From an uncultured Gammaproteobacteria bacterium (GTDB taxonomy: Bacteria > Pseudomonadota > Gammaproteobacteria > Pseudomonadales > Azotimanducaceae_A), in assembly GCA_913049565.1 (NCBI GenBank), contig CAJWZG010000134.1:1-7665 (forward strand): 7,665 nucleotides of DNA. The letters run 5' to 3'. The notes beneath the pieces are model-generated. The model did no database searches. It had not been told where the DNA came from and saw only the letters and a program-made list of their open reading frames with translations. Every line of letters begins with the position of its first letter. Within the stretch, counting starts at the first letter, position 1. Both the position numbers and the translations under genes were made by a program. This document shows positions 1 through 6,205 of the stretch, piece by piece.

Positions 1-142
1 CAGGCTCCACCTCCTCGCCCTGACCGATGTCAGCGGTGAAGGTCACCACCTCGGCGTTATAGGTTTCCTGCAGCCAGCGGCAGATGACAGATGTATCCAG
101 TCCACCTGAATAAGCGAGAACGATTTTATTTTTGTCAGACAC
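1..142 (-). CDS. argG: Argininosuccinate synthase, N-terminal part (cut by window edge)
   Basis: Joins citrulline and aspartate using ATP to give argininosuccinate, the penultimate step of arginine synthesis, in the cytoplasm. Only the first 47 codons are present. The translation starts [19 protein letters not shown]; the AYSGGLDTS stretch (about residues 10-18) is the PP-loop ATP pyrophosphatase motif typical of ArgG, and [10 protein letters not shown] follows at the expected distance. The start is a GTG at 140-142. No ATG lies in this frame near the N terminus, and AAGGAAGG sits a few bases upstream as a good ribosome binding site. The C-terminal citrulline/aspartate-binding part lies beyond the left edge. 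Its neighbour upstream is a decayed gene on the same strand, so argG probably has its own promoter. Identification is secure despite the short length. Confidence 0.96.
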   Translation of the reverse strand, partial: MSDKNKIVLAYSGGLDTSVICRWLQETYNAEVVTFTADIGQGEEVEP

Positions 143-265
143 GAACCTTCCTTTGAGCAGCGCTAGCGCGAGAGGCGGGATTTTAGGGCAAGGGCGGGCG
201 TGAGGGAAATTTTCGCCAATGTCCCGGGCCAGGGAATTCAATACTGACCGCCTCCTTCCAGCCTG
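143..265 (-). promoter_or_regulatory. argG leader and presumed promoter region
   Basis: These 123 bases lie between the end of the pentapeptide-repeat relic and the argG start, so any argG promoter is here or inside the relic. The ribosome binding site is next to the GTG. The perfect 10-bp palindrome GCGCTAGCGC at 160-169, about 18 bases upstream of the start, could form a small hairpin or be a binding site. I see no convincing -35/-10 pair and no recognisable ArgR site. The region assignment is positional. Confidence 0.4.
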
Positions 266-622
266 TTACTTGATCTTGAATCGATTCCACATGCCTAGTC
301 CAAAAAGGAAGAGAAAGACCACAGACAACAAAAATTGAACGTAATTCATCGCTTTGTAGCCCGTCAGAACAACGCTTTGTTGGCCGAAGAGACGCTTATT
401 GATCAAAGATCGCTCTAACTTGTCCGAAAGCAAAAGTAACAGTGCATTACTCAACCTCTCCCGACGCAGCGCATCTAACGGAGCAATCTCATTCCTGCCC
501 GCTTTACACCTAATCGACCAGCCGGCCTCTAACGTAGGGTAATGAGGTCGATCGGCCAGAAAAGATAGATGCAAAGACGTGACAAGAACAAAGGTTCTGA
601 ATACGCAACCAAGGTGGTGCAA
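266..622 (-). pseudogene. C-terminal membrane-anchor remnant of the pentapeptide-repeat relic
   Basis: This is the longest intact open stretch of the relic: 118 codons from a TTG to TAA, in a different frame from the repeat-bearing part. The frame is open further upstream, so the TTG is only a nominal start, and no ribosome binding site precedes it. A weak hydrophobic stretch lies near the beginning (about residues 9-23). A charged middle includes LRRERLSNALL and SDKLERSLINKRL. A strong hydrophobic helix (about residues 94-111, YVQFLLSVVFLFLFGLGMW) is followed by the basic end NRFKIK. A single membrane helix followed by a short positively charged tail suggests the tail is cytoplasmic. It could be read as a small independent membrane protein, but its position directly after the repeats and its family-like ending favour a fragment. 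It is unlikely to be expressed alone. Confidence 0.5.
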
Positions 623-1433
623 CCAACTCTGACCGAAATCAGAGCAATGTTTGTAACGCCTGCGCTTGTATAGAACACGTCTTTTTTAACTTCACACGCT
701 GAGAGACAGCGCTGTCCAGTTCGGATTCATAAAACCGTGTAGGTCCGTCTGAAGACGTCGTGCCACTGAAATCCAACAATGCCTGTGGCTCCTTAATTTC
801 AAAAAAATAAGCAGAGCTGCTAAACACGGCTTGGCGAAAGCATTTAGATCGCCCAAAAGCCACATCACAGAAAACTGTTTCCCCAAAGAAGTTCGTCCCT
901 GCGAAATTTGTGGGCCTGCCTTTGAGTTTCGCCGATCGAAATGGAGCATCTTAGTAAACCGCGGCAGATTTCAAGGAAAGACGGTCGGTTAATAAAAGAA
1001 CCCCATCAAATAAAGCGCTGCAACGGAACTTAGTCTCATTGAACCCTGCTCCAACGCCAAGAAATTACGCATCCGTAAATTCGGCGTCGCCCTGAAAATC
1101 AGCTTTTGAAAAATCTGTAGAACCGCCGCTGCACAGCCCAAATCGTGCCCGCAGAAAAGATACTGAAAAGACTAATATATAGCCGGTGAGGTTCGTGTCG
1201 TCCTCCCAATCTGTGTCGTCGAAGTAAAGCAAAATGTCATCAACCGAATGTGTGTGCCCCCAAACTTGCAAGTTGTTTGACCATCACGACCATTCTTCGC
1301 GACCCCCGCGAATTCTGTTTTGGTTGGAGGCAACGATTTTTGCGCGCAGTTCATCATTAGCGGCAGCCCGCGCAGTTTCAGCTCTCAACCCAAAGTGATC
1401 CTTCAACTTCTCAACCCCAACTCATCTACTCAT
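266..1433 (-). pseudogene. Decayed pentapeptide-repeat membrane protein gene
   Basis: Read on the minus strand, one frame from the ATG at 1431-1433 down to 639 gives protein-like sequence broken by in-frame stops: TGA 1422-1424, TGA 1284-1286, TAA 1065-1067, TAA 951-953 and TGA 639-641. Segments such as STDFSKADFQGDAEFTDA and TNFAGTNFFGETVF show Phe/Leu every 5 then 6 residues. This is the alternation of the F-rich class of pentapeptide repeats, which fold as a right-handed beta-helix. The rhythm carries on across both TAA codons, so they look like point nonsense changes in a once-open frame. Before the repeats, an Ala/Arg/Glu-rich stretch ends in REEWS-stop-WSNN, resembling the Trp-x-x-Trp element that often precedes such repeats. 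A shift near 620-640 then leads into an open C-terminal segment with a membrane helix ending NRFKIK, an ending I associate with this family. The intermediate membrane part seems shortened. Exact start, shift point and function are unknown; homology is inferred from pattern only. Confidence 0.75.
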
Positions 1434-1616
1434 CCGCCCTTAGGTCTATAACAAATCTCGATGATGGCAATGGTTACTTATCTGCGTTTTGTGAATCCGT
1501 CGTTATTCTGCACTTGCGAGGTGCTCCTATCCGCTCCGGCAAGCAAGTCAGACCTTTGCACACTTGTCACGTGTTTGGTGCGTTATTCGGGTGGTTTTGA
1601 GTTATCGTCCCCCCCC
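1434..1616 (+). promoter_or_regulatory. Upstream region of rnt
   Basis: The 183 bases between the start of the relic and the rnt start codon must hold the rnt promoter. The frame is open upstream to an ATG at 1461, but those 52 residues have no resemblance to RNase T, so I treat them as untranslated. TTGTCA at 1564-1569 resembles a -35 box, but no good -10 lies at the right distance. A CACGTG palindrome sits at 1568-1573. A run of eight C (1609-1616) abuts the start codon where a Shine-Dalgarno would normally lie. No promoter can be named with confidence. Confidence 0.35.
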
Positions 1617-2240
1617 ATGGAAATCTCCGACCGATTCCGCGGCTATCTGCCTGTCGTGGTTGATTTAGAGACTGGCGGGTTCAGCAAAGAAGACAATCCC
1701 ATCCTCGAGGTGGCATGTTCTTTCGTCACCATGCGTGACGATCAGCTATGTGTAAAAGATGCTGCGAGTTGGTCGCTGGAGCCGTTCGAGGGTTCGTTCA
1801 TCGAACCTGCCAGCCTAAAAGTCACCGGCATCGATCTGGACGATCCGAACCGTCACGCCATCGACGAACGTGATGCCTTGATCGAGTTCTTCAAGACTGT
1901 GCGTGACGAGATGAAATTTGCCGGCTGCCATCGAGCGATTATGGTGGCGCATAACGCCTCCTTCGATCAGGGCTTTTTGAATGCGGCCTGCGAGCGCCTC
2001 AAGATAAAGCGCAACCCCTTTCACCCGTTTACCGCTCTGGATACCGCCACTCTAGGCGCGCTGGCATTCGGTCATACCGTACTCGCACAGGCTTGCCATC
2101 GGGCGGGCATCGACTTCAGTGAGGCTCAGGCTCATAACGCCGCGTATGACGCAGAGCGCACGGCAGAGCTGTTCTGTCACATTGTGAATGCGTGGCCCTT
2201 CCATCCACACTGGCTGGAAAGGCGCGAGGAAGACGAATAG
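1617..2240 (+). CDS. rnt: Ribonuclease T (DEDDh 3'-5' exoribonuclease)
   Basis: RNase T trims 3' ends of tRNA, 5S and 23S rRNA and removes the terminal A in tRNA CCA turnover; it works as a cytoplasmic homodimer. From the ATG at 1617 the protein has 207 residues, close to the 215 of E. coli. The DEDDh exonuclease residues are all visible: D16 and E18 in VVVDLETGGF, D117 in HNASFDQGF, H173 in AHNAAYD and D178 five residues later. RNPFHPF and LDTATL are also typical of Rnt rather than of DnaQ. The start is chosen because DRFRGYLP aligns with the N terminus of known RNase T. An in-frame ATG at 1461 would add 52 unrelated residues. No Shine-Dalgarno precedes 1617; eight C sit there instead. It converges on grxD with 12 bases between stop codons. 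Confidence 0.97.
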   Translation: MEISDRFRGYLPVVVDLETGGFSKEDNPILEVACSFVTMRDDQLCVKDAASWSLEPFEGSFIEPASLKVTGIDLDDPNRHAIDERDALIEFFKTVRDEMKFAGCHRAIMVAHNASFDQGFLNAACERLKIKRNPFHPFTALDTATLGALAFGHTVLAQACHRAGIDFSEAQAHNAAYDAERTAELFCHIVNAWPFHPHWLERREEDE

Positions 2241-2252
2241 TTCTCTGCTTGC

Positions 2253-2591
2253 CTATTCTTCGGCAGCGTACTTTTCAGAGGTTTCGGTCAACAGCGTTTC
2301 CAGCTCACCTGCTTCGAACATCTCTGTGATGATATCGCAGCCACCAACCAGCTCGCCGTCTACCCACAGCTGAGGGAAAGTCGGCCAGTTCGCGTACCCT
2401 GGCAGGGTCGATCGAATCTCTGGGTTGGTGAGAATATCCACATAGGCAAAACGTTGGCCGCAGGCCACCATGCATTGCACTGTTTGGGCCGAAAAACCGC
2501 ACTGTGGCGCTTGGGGGGAGCCCTTCATATACAAAATAATCGGGTTCTCAGTGATTTGCTGCTTGATCGAGTCCAATACTTCTTCTGACAT
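2253..2591 (-). CDS. grxD: Monothiol glutaredoxin, Grx4/GrxD family
   Basis: Cytoplasmic CGFS-type monothiol glutaredoxin. The family binds a [2Fe-2S] cluster between two subunits with glutathione and passes it to Fe-S proteins, often with BolA-type partners. The protein has 112 residues, against 115 in E. coli. The active-site C31-G-F-S lies after ILYMKGSPQAPQ, and the glutathione-binding segment WPTFPQLWVDGELVGGCDI follows at about residues 69-87. There is no second active-site cysteine, as expected for this class. The start ATG at 2589-2591 is preceded by AGGATGAGG, a fair ribosome binding site. The gene is divergent from the C-S lyase gene and convergent with rnt. A TACAAT at 2649-2654 on this strand, 58 bases upstream, could be its -10 box, without a good -35. 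The C-terminal tail (EKYAAEE) is acidic and variable in the family. Confidence 0.97.
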   Translation of the reverse strand: MSEEVLDSIKQQITENPIILYMKGSPQAPQCGFSAQTVQCMVACGQRFAYVDILTNPEIRSTLPGYANWPTFPQLWVDGELVGGCDIITEMFEAGELETLLTETSEKYAAEE

Positions 2592-2747
2592 AGCCTCATC
2601 CTAATTCGGGTTATTTCTTTGCGCCTTGGCACTTTAGCGCGAGCGGCCATTGTAGCCCCGAAAACTGACTCAGCGGTAGGTATGCGGCGAAGCACTCGTG
2701 AATAAGGTTATCATCGATGGTGTTTTTCTTTTTCGCAGGATGCGCCG
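2592..2747. promoter_or_regulatory. Divergent promoter region between grxD and patB-like gene
   Basis: This 156-base gap separates two divergent genes, so it must serve both. For grxD (minus strand), TACAAT at 2649-2654 matches the -10 consensus in five of six positions. For the plus-strand gene, TATCAT at 2709-2714 also matches five of six. Neither has a recognisable -35 at 16-18 bases, so an activator or a weak promoter is possible. The plus-strand ribosome binding site is AGGA at 2737-2740, seven bases before the start codon. No operator was recognised. Confidence 0.4.
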
Positions 2748-3875
2748 ATGGCTTACGACTTCGATGCCGTTATTGATCGCAACGGCACCAATGCAACCAA
2801 GCTACAAAAGTACGAAGGCAGAAACATTTTGCCGTTCTGGATCGCAGATATGGATTTTGCAGTGCCGGAGTTCATCTTACAGCCGCTGCGCGAACGGCTG
2901 ACGCATCCAATCATTGGCTACACTAAAAAGCCCGACTCCCTCACCGAAGCTTTGCAGCAGTGGTTGACCCATCACTACGGCTGGCAGGTGTCAGAGGAGT
3001 GGGTGGTATGGCTGCCAGGCGTGGTGCCCGGGCTGAATATGGCGGTGAACATGCTGGAGGCAGATCAGCAACTACTGGTACCAACACCCATCTACTACCC
3101 GTTCTTAGATTTACAGAAGAATACCAAACGCGAGCAGCTAGCCGTGCCGCTAGCCCTCAACGACGGGCTATGGTCTATGGACTTCACTGCCATGAAAGAT
3201 GCCCTAACGCCGCAGACTAAGATGGTGTGCATCGCCAATCCTCAGAACCCCACTGGGCGCTGTTACACGTTGGGGGAGTTGCAGGCGCTCGCAACCTTTA
3301 TTGAAACGCACGATTTACTGCTGGTGAGCGATGAAATTCACTGCCAGTTGATTCTCGACGAGGGCAAGCAACACTTACCGATAGCCCATGCCATACCTGA
3401 AATTGCCCATCGCACCGTATCGCTGTTTGCAGCCACCAAAACCTACAATATTCCGGGCCTTGGCTGTGCGGCGGCCATTGTTCCCGACGCGGCACTGCGT
3501 GAGCGCTTCCTGGCCACGCGGGGAGATTTGGTACCCGGCCCCGGGCCGCTGAATTACATCGCTTCCGAGGCCGCTTTTAACGACCGTTCAGATTGGGTGC
3601 CACAGCTGCAGGCTACTCTGCGGCGGAACCAAAAATTAATTGAGGCTGTGGCCGGAGACCGTATGAGCAAGATGGAGGCGACTTACCTAGCGTGGATTAA
3701 TATCGAAGACCTCAAGCTGAATGATGTCGACAAGCACTTCGAGTCTTACGGTTTGGGTTTGAGTAACGGCGAGCCTTTCGGTCACCCCGGTTATGTGCGC
3801 TTTAACTTTGCCAGCCCGGAAACGGTTTTAAAGGAAGGACTCGGGCGACTTGCCGCCGCACTGAAACATAGCTGA
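2748..3875 (+). CDS. patB: PatB/MalY-type PLP-dependent C-S lyase (cystathionine beta-lyase-like aminotransferase fold)
   Basis: Fold-type I PLP enzyme of the MalY/PatB group. Members cleave the carbon-sulfur bond of cystathionine or cysteine conjugates to a thiol, pyruvate and ammonia. The protein has 375 residues, usual for the group (about 380-400). The N terminus YDFDAVIDRNGTNATK and ILPFWIADMDF are hallmarks of this group and not of ordinary aspartate aminotransferases. PLP contacts are visible: N167 in NPQNPTGR, D195 in VSDEIH, the Schiff-base lysine K231 in AATKTYNIPGLG, and R351 in YVRFNFA for the substrate carboxylate. ATG 2748 has AGGA at 2737-2740. It is a single-gene unit: divergent from grxD and followed by a strong terminator before argD. 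MalY in E. coli also acts as a regulator, so a moonlighting role cannot be excluded. The exact substrate is not readable from sequence, and no methionine genes lie nearby. Confidence 0.92.
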   Translation: MAYDFDAVIDRNGTNATKLQKYEGRNILPFWIADMDFAVPEFILQPLRERLTHPIIGYTKKPDSLTEALQQWLTHHYGWQVSEEWVVWLPGVVPGLNMAVNMLEADQQLLVPTPIYYPFLDLQKNTKREQLAVPLALNDGLWSMDFTAMKDALTPQTKMVCIANPQNPTGRCYTLGELQALATFIETHDLLLVSDEIHCQLILDEGKQHLPIAHAIPEIAHRTVSLFAATKTYNIPGLGCAAAIVPDAALRERFLATRGDLVPGPGPLNYIASEAAFNDRSDWVPQLQATLRRNQKLIEAVAGDRMSKMEATYLAWINIEDLKLNDVDKHFESYGLGLSNGEPFGHPGYVRFNFASPETVLKEGLGRLAAALKHS

Positions 3876-3952
3876 TTTGATCGACGTTTTGCTGCCTGCT
3901 TCACAAAAAGCCTGTTGCGACAGGGGTTTGGCTTTAGTATCTTTGTTTTTTG

Positions 3953-3984
3953 CAGGCCGCCTTCGAAGCGGCCTGTTGCTTTTT
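3953..3984 (+). terminator. Rho-independent terminator after the C-S lyase gene
   Basis: A perfect 8-bp GC-rich stem (CAGGCCGC at 3953-3960, GCGGCCTG at 3968-3975) with a 7-base loop is followed by TTGCTTTTT. It lies 77 bases after the stop codon at 3875. On the other strand the tail would be A-rich, so it works only for plus-strand transcripts. It separates this gene from argD, which therefore needs its own promoter. Confidence 0.88.
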
Positions 3985-4100
3985 GAAGCACAAAGCCTCC
4001 TATGTTACGACTGTTTCTCAATGTCATACGATGTTGAGTGGTGGTGTATTTCCACCTCAAACCGTCAAAACCGGCGGGGCCACGCGCAGGAGAAAGAGTC
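3985..4100 (+). promoter_or_regulatory. argD-argF promoter and leader
   Basis: These 116 bases follow the terminator and precede argD. TTACGA (4005-4010) and TACGAT (4027-4032), 16 bases apart, are a weak sigma-70-like pair. A 22-base imperfect palindrome at 4017-4038 (arms CTCAA and TTGAG) overlaps that -10. TTGAG at 4034-4038 can instead pair with the second CTCAA at about 4056-4060, with GGTGG/CCACC reinforcing, so two hairpins compete. AGGAGA at 4088-4093 is the argD ribosome binding site. An arginine-responsive operator would be expected here, but no standard ArgR box was recognised. Confidence 0.45.
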
Positions 4101-5264
4101 ATGCAGAACCATGTAATGAACACTTATGGCCGTATGCCCGTGAATTTTGTCAGCGGCGCAGGCACCTACCTGACCGATAGCGACGGCAAAACCTATTTCG
4201 ACGGCCTGACCGGCATTGCCGTTTGCGGCCTGGGTCATGCGCACCCACACGTAGCCGAGGCGTTGGCGAAACAAGCCCAAACCTTGTTGCACACGTCAAA
4301 TCTTTACGAAATTCCACTGCAAACCCAGCTCGCCCACCGTCTTTGCGAGCGTTCCGGCATGGACAACGTTTTCTTCTGCAACTCCGGCGCGGAAGCAAAC
4401 GAAGCGGCAATCAAGCTCGCACGCCTCAAAGGCAACAACGAGGGCATCAAGTCGCCGGCGATTATTGTTGTTGACGGCAGTTTTCATGGCCGCACGATGG
4501 CGACTTTGACCGCCACAGGTAACCGCAAAGTGCACGCGGGTTTTGAGCCTTTGCTAAGCGGCTTTGTACGCGCGCCGTTCAACGACATTCCCGCCATTCA
4601 AGCCATCGCGGCGAATAACCCGAGCGTGGTTGCTGTAATGGTCGAGCCTATTTTGGGCGAAGGCGGCATTTACATACCCGACGAGGGTTATCTCGCATCA
4701 TTGCGCACCATCTGCGACGACAACCATTGGCTACTGATGGCCGACGAAGTGCAAAGCGGCAACGCCCGAACCGGCAAATTCTTTGCTTACCAGCATACTG
4801 GCATCCTGCCGGATGTGGTAATGACCGCCAAGGGCTTGGGCAATGGCATGCCCATTGGCGCTTGTCTGGCACGCGGCAAAGCCGCACATCTCTTTGCACC
4901 GGGCAACCATGGGTCTACGTTTGGCGGTAACCCAATGGCCTGTGCCGCAGCCAATGCCGTCCTCGATGTCATCGACTCACAGGGTCTAGAGCAACGCGCC
5001 TTGGTACTGGGTGAGCGCATACAAAACGGTCTGCGAGACGCGCTGGCAGGACGCAACGACGTCAAAGAAATTCGTGGCTCAGGTTTGATGCTGGCGGTGG
5101 AAATGCATCAGGATATTGGCGGCTTTCCCGCTAAAGCCCTTGAACAGGGCCTGCTCATCAACGTCACCCAGGGCAACATTATTCGCATGCTGCCACCGCT
5201 TACCATGAGCGACGACGAAGCCGACGAGCTGGTGCAGCGCGTCGTGACATTGATTAATGCCTAA
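4101..5264 (+). CDS. argD: Acetylornithine aminotransferase
   Basis: PLP enzyme of subgroup II (class III) aminotransferases. It converts N-acetylglutamate semialdehyde plus glutamate to N-acetylornithine, and many members also serve as succinyl-diaminopimelate aminotransferase in lysine synthesis. The protein has 387 residues (family about 390-405). Landmarks in order: YGRMPVNFVSGAG (residues 9-21), NSGAEANEAAIKLAR (94-108, phosphate-binding), SFHGRTMATL (127-136), D215 in LLMADEVQSG, K244 in MTAKGLGNGMPIG as the PLP lysine, and HGSTFGGNPMA (270-280). The ATG at 4101 is chosen because AGGAGA lies eight bases upstream and the family usually starts just before the NTYGR segment. The in-frame ATG at 4038 would add 21 unrelated residues and lacks a ribosome binding site. 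It forms an operon with argF, with overlapping or closely spaced reading frames, downstream of a leader with alternative hairpins. Confidence 0.96.
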   Translation: MQNHVMNTYGRMPVNFVSGAGTYLTDSDGKTYFDGLTGIAVCGLGHAHPHVAEALAKQAQTLLHTSNLYEIPLQTQLAHRLCERSGMDNVFFCNSGAEANEAAIKLARLKGNNEGIKSPAIIVVDGSFHGRTMATLTATGNRKVHAGFEPLLSGFVRAPFNDIPAIQAIAANNPSVVAVMVEPILGEGGIYIPDEGYLASLRTICDDNHWLLMADEVQSGNARTGKFFAYQHTGILPDVVMTAKGLGNGMPIGACLARGKAAHLFAPGNHGSTFGGNPMACAAANAVLDVIDSQGLEQRALVLGERIQNGLRDALAGRNDVKEIRGSGLMLAVEMHQDIGGFPAKALEQGLLINVTQGNIIRMLPPLTMSDDEADELVQRVVTLINA

Positions 5265-5292
5265 CCCTGCAATCACCCTGGAATTTGGCCCG

Positions 5293-6204
5293 ATGATCAA
5301 AAGAGATTTTCTGTCCCTGCTGGATTTTTCGCCAGACGAACTCCAGCATGTGATCGAGCGCGCAAAAGTGCTTCGCAAGCAACATGAGAACGGCGATGTA
5401 TACCAACCCCTAACCGGCAAAACCGGCGCGCTGATATTAACCATGAGCAGTACTCGAACCCGCGTGGCCTTCGAAGCGGGCTTTTCACAGTTAGGCGCCA
5501 ACGTTATTTTTCTCAGCCCCAGCGACACCCAGATTGGTCGAGGGGAGCCCCTTGAAGATTTAGCCCGGGTGCTATCCGAAATGGTCGATATCGTCATAAT
5601 TCGCACGGCCAGTCAGGCAGACATTGAAACCCTCGCGCACTTTGCAACGGTACCCGTGATCAATGCCATGAGCGCGCGCCTGCACCCGTGTCAGTTGTTG
5701 GCCGACGTACAGGCATTTGAAGAGCACCGCGGCTCTATCGAAGGAAAGACCGTTACCTTTATCGGCGACGGCTACAATATGTGCCATTCCTACATCAACG
5801 CAGCCAAGCAATGGAATTTCAACCTACGCTTTTGTTGTCCAGATTCTCATCAGCCTGACGCGGATATTCTTGCCAACGTTGAAAACGTTGAGCGAGTCAT
5901 CGATCCAAGAGAAGCTGTGGAAGGATCACACTTAGTGGTGACCGACGTTTGGTCATCTATGGGCCATGAGGGGGATGAAGGGAACCGGCGCGCGGTTTTT
6001 GAACCCTATCAGGTCAATGAGGCGTTATTGGATTTGGCCGACCCAAGCGTACTGTTCATGCACTGCCTACCTGCGCATCGTGGCGAGGAAGTGAGCGATA
6101 CCTTGCTGGATGATCCGCGATCGGTGGTTTTCCACGAAGCGGGCAATCGTCTGCACAGCCAAAAAGCACTGGTGGAGTTTTTGCTGCTTGGCCGTCAGGT
6201 CTGA
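5293..6204 (+). CDS. argF: Ornithine carbamoyltransferase
   Basis: Transfers the carbamoyl group from carbamoyl phosphate to ornithine, giving citrulline, which ArgG uses next; a cytoplasmic trimer in most bacteria. From the ATG at 5293 it has 303 residues, near the 305 of Pseudomonas ArgF. Carbamoyl-phosphate residues are present: S53-T-R-T-R57, R104 in IIRT, H131-P-C-Q134, C258 in HCLPAHRGEE and R285 in NRLH. Ornithine residues are N162 in GDGYNM and D218...S222-M-G in DVWSSMG. The start at 5293 aligns with family N termini (IKRDFLSLLDF). An in-frame ATG at 5257 would overlap the argD stop by 8 bases and add 12 residues, a possible coupled start since neither has a strong Shine-Dalgarno. 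Oddities: T50-M51 replaces the usual Glu-Lys before SSTRTR, and ARL replaces the common acidic residues before HPCQ. It could be a slightly altered OTCase, but the ornithine motifs argue against an acetyl- or succinyl-ornithine enzyme. Confidence 0.95.
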   Translation: MIKRDFLSLLDFSPDELQHVIERAKVLRKQHENGDVYQPLTGKTGALILTMSSTRTRVAFEAGFSQLGANVIFLSPSDTQIGRGEPLEDLARVLSEMVDIVIIRTASQADIETLAHFATVPVINAMSARLHPCQLLADVQAFEEHRGSIEGKTVTFIGDGYNMCHSYINAAKQWNFNLRFCCPDSHQPDADILANVENVERVIDPREAVEGSHLVVTDVWSSMGHEGDEGNRRAVFEPYQVNEALLDLADPSVLFMHCLPAHRGEEVSDTLLDDPRSVVFHEAGNRLHSQKALVEFLLLGRQV

Positions 6205-6205
6205 C

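Noticed and set aside
627..644. CTCTGA-CCGAAA-TCAGAG inverted repeat as a terminator
   Set aside because: Six-base stem without a U-run, sitting inside the relic; probably chance.
705..716. 12-bp palindrome GACAGCGCTGTC as an operator or recombination site
   Set aside because: It lies in the coding frame of the relic with no nearby promoter or repeat partner.
692..949. 85-codon minus-strand open frame starting MLHFDRR
   Set aside because: It lies in a different frame over the same bases where the other frame shows the 5/6 Phe rhythm of pentapeptide repeats, so it is a shadow of the relic.
1172..1357. 61-codon minus-strand open frame starting MMNCAQKS
   Set aside because: It overlaps the relic frame in which DELRAKIVASNQNRIRGG and EEWS-stop-WSNN read more like a family N terminus. 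It has no ribosome binding site or recognisable domain.
266..1433. Integron cassette or insertion sequence in the argG-rnt gap
   Set aside because: TCTAAC-like motifs occur, but no paired attC core sites, no transposase or integrase coding sequence, and no flanking direct repeats were found.
1461..1616. 52-residue N-terminal extension of RNase T from the ATG at 1461
   Set aside because: No resemblance to RNase T, no Shine-Dalgarno at 1461, and the 1617 start gives the normal family length.
2232..2261. GAATAG/CTATTC hairpin across the rnt and grxD stop codons as a bidirectional terminator
   Set aside because: Only six AT-rich pairs with a 12-base loop and no U-run on either strand; too weak to call.
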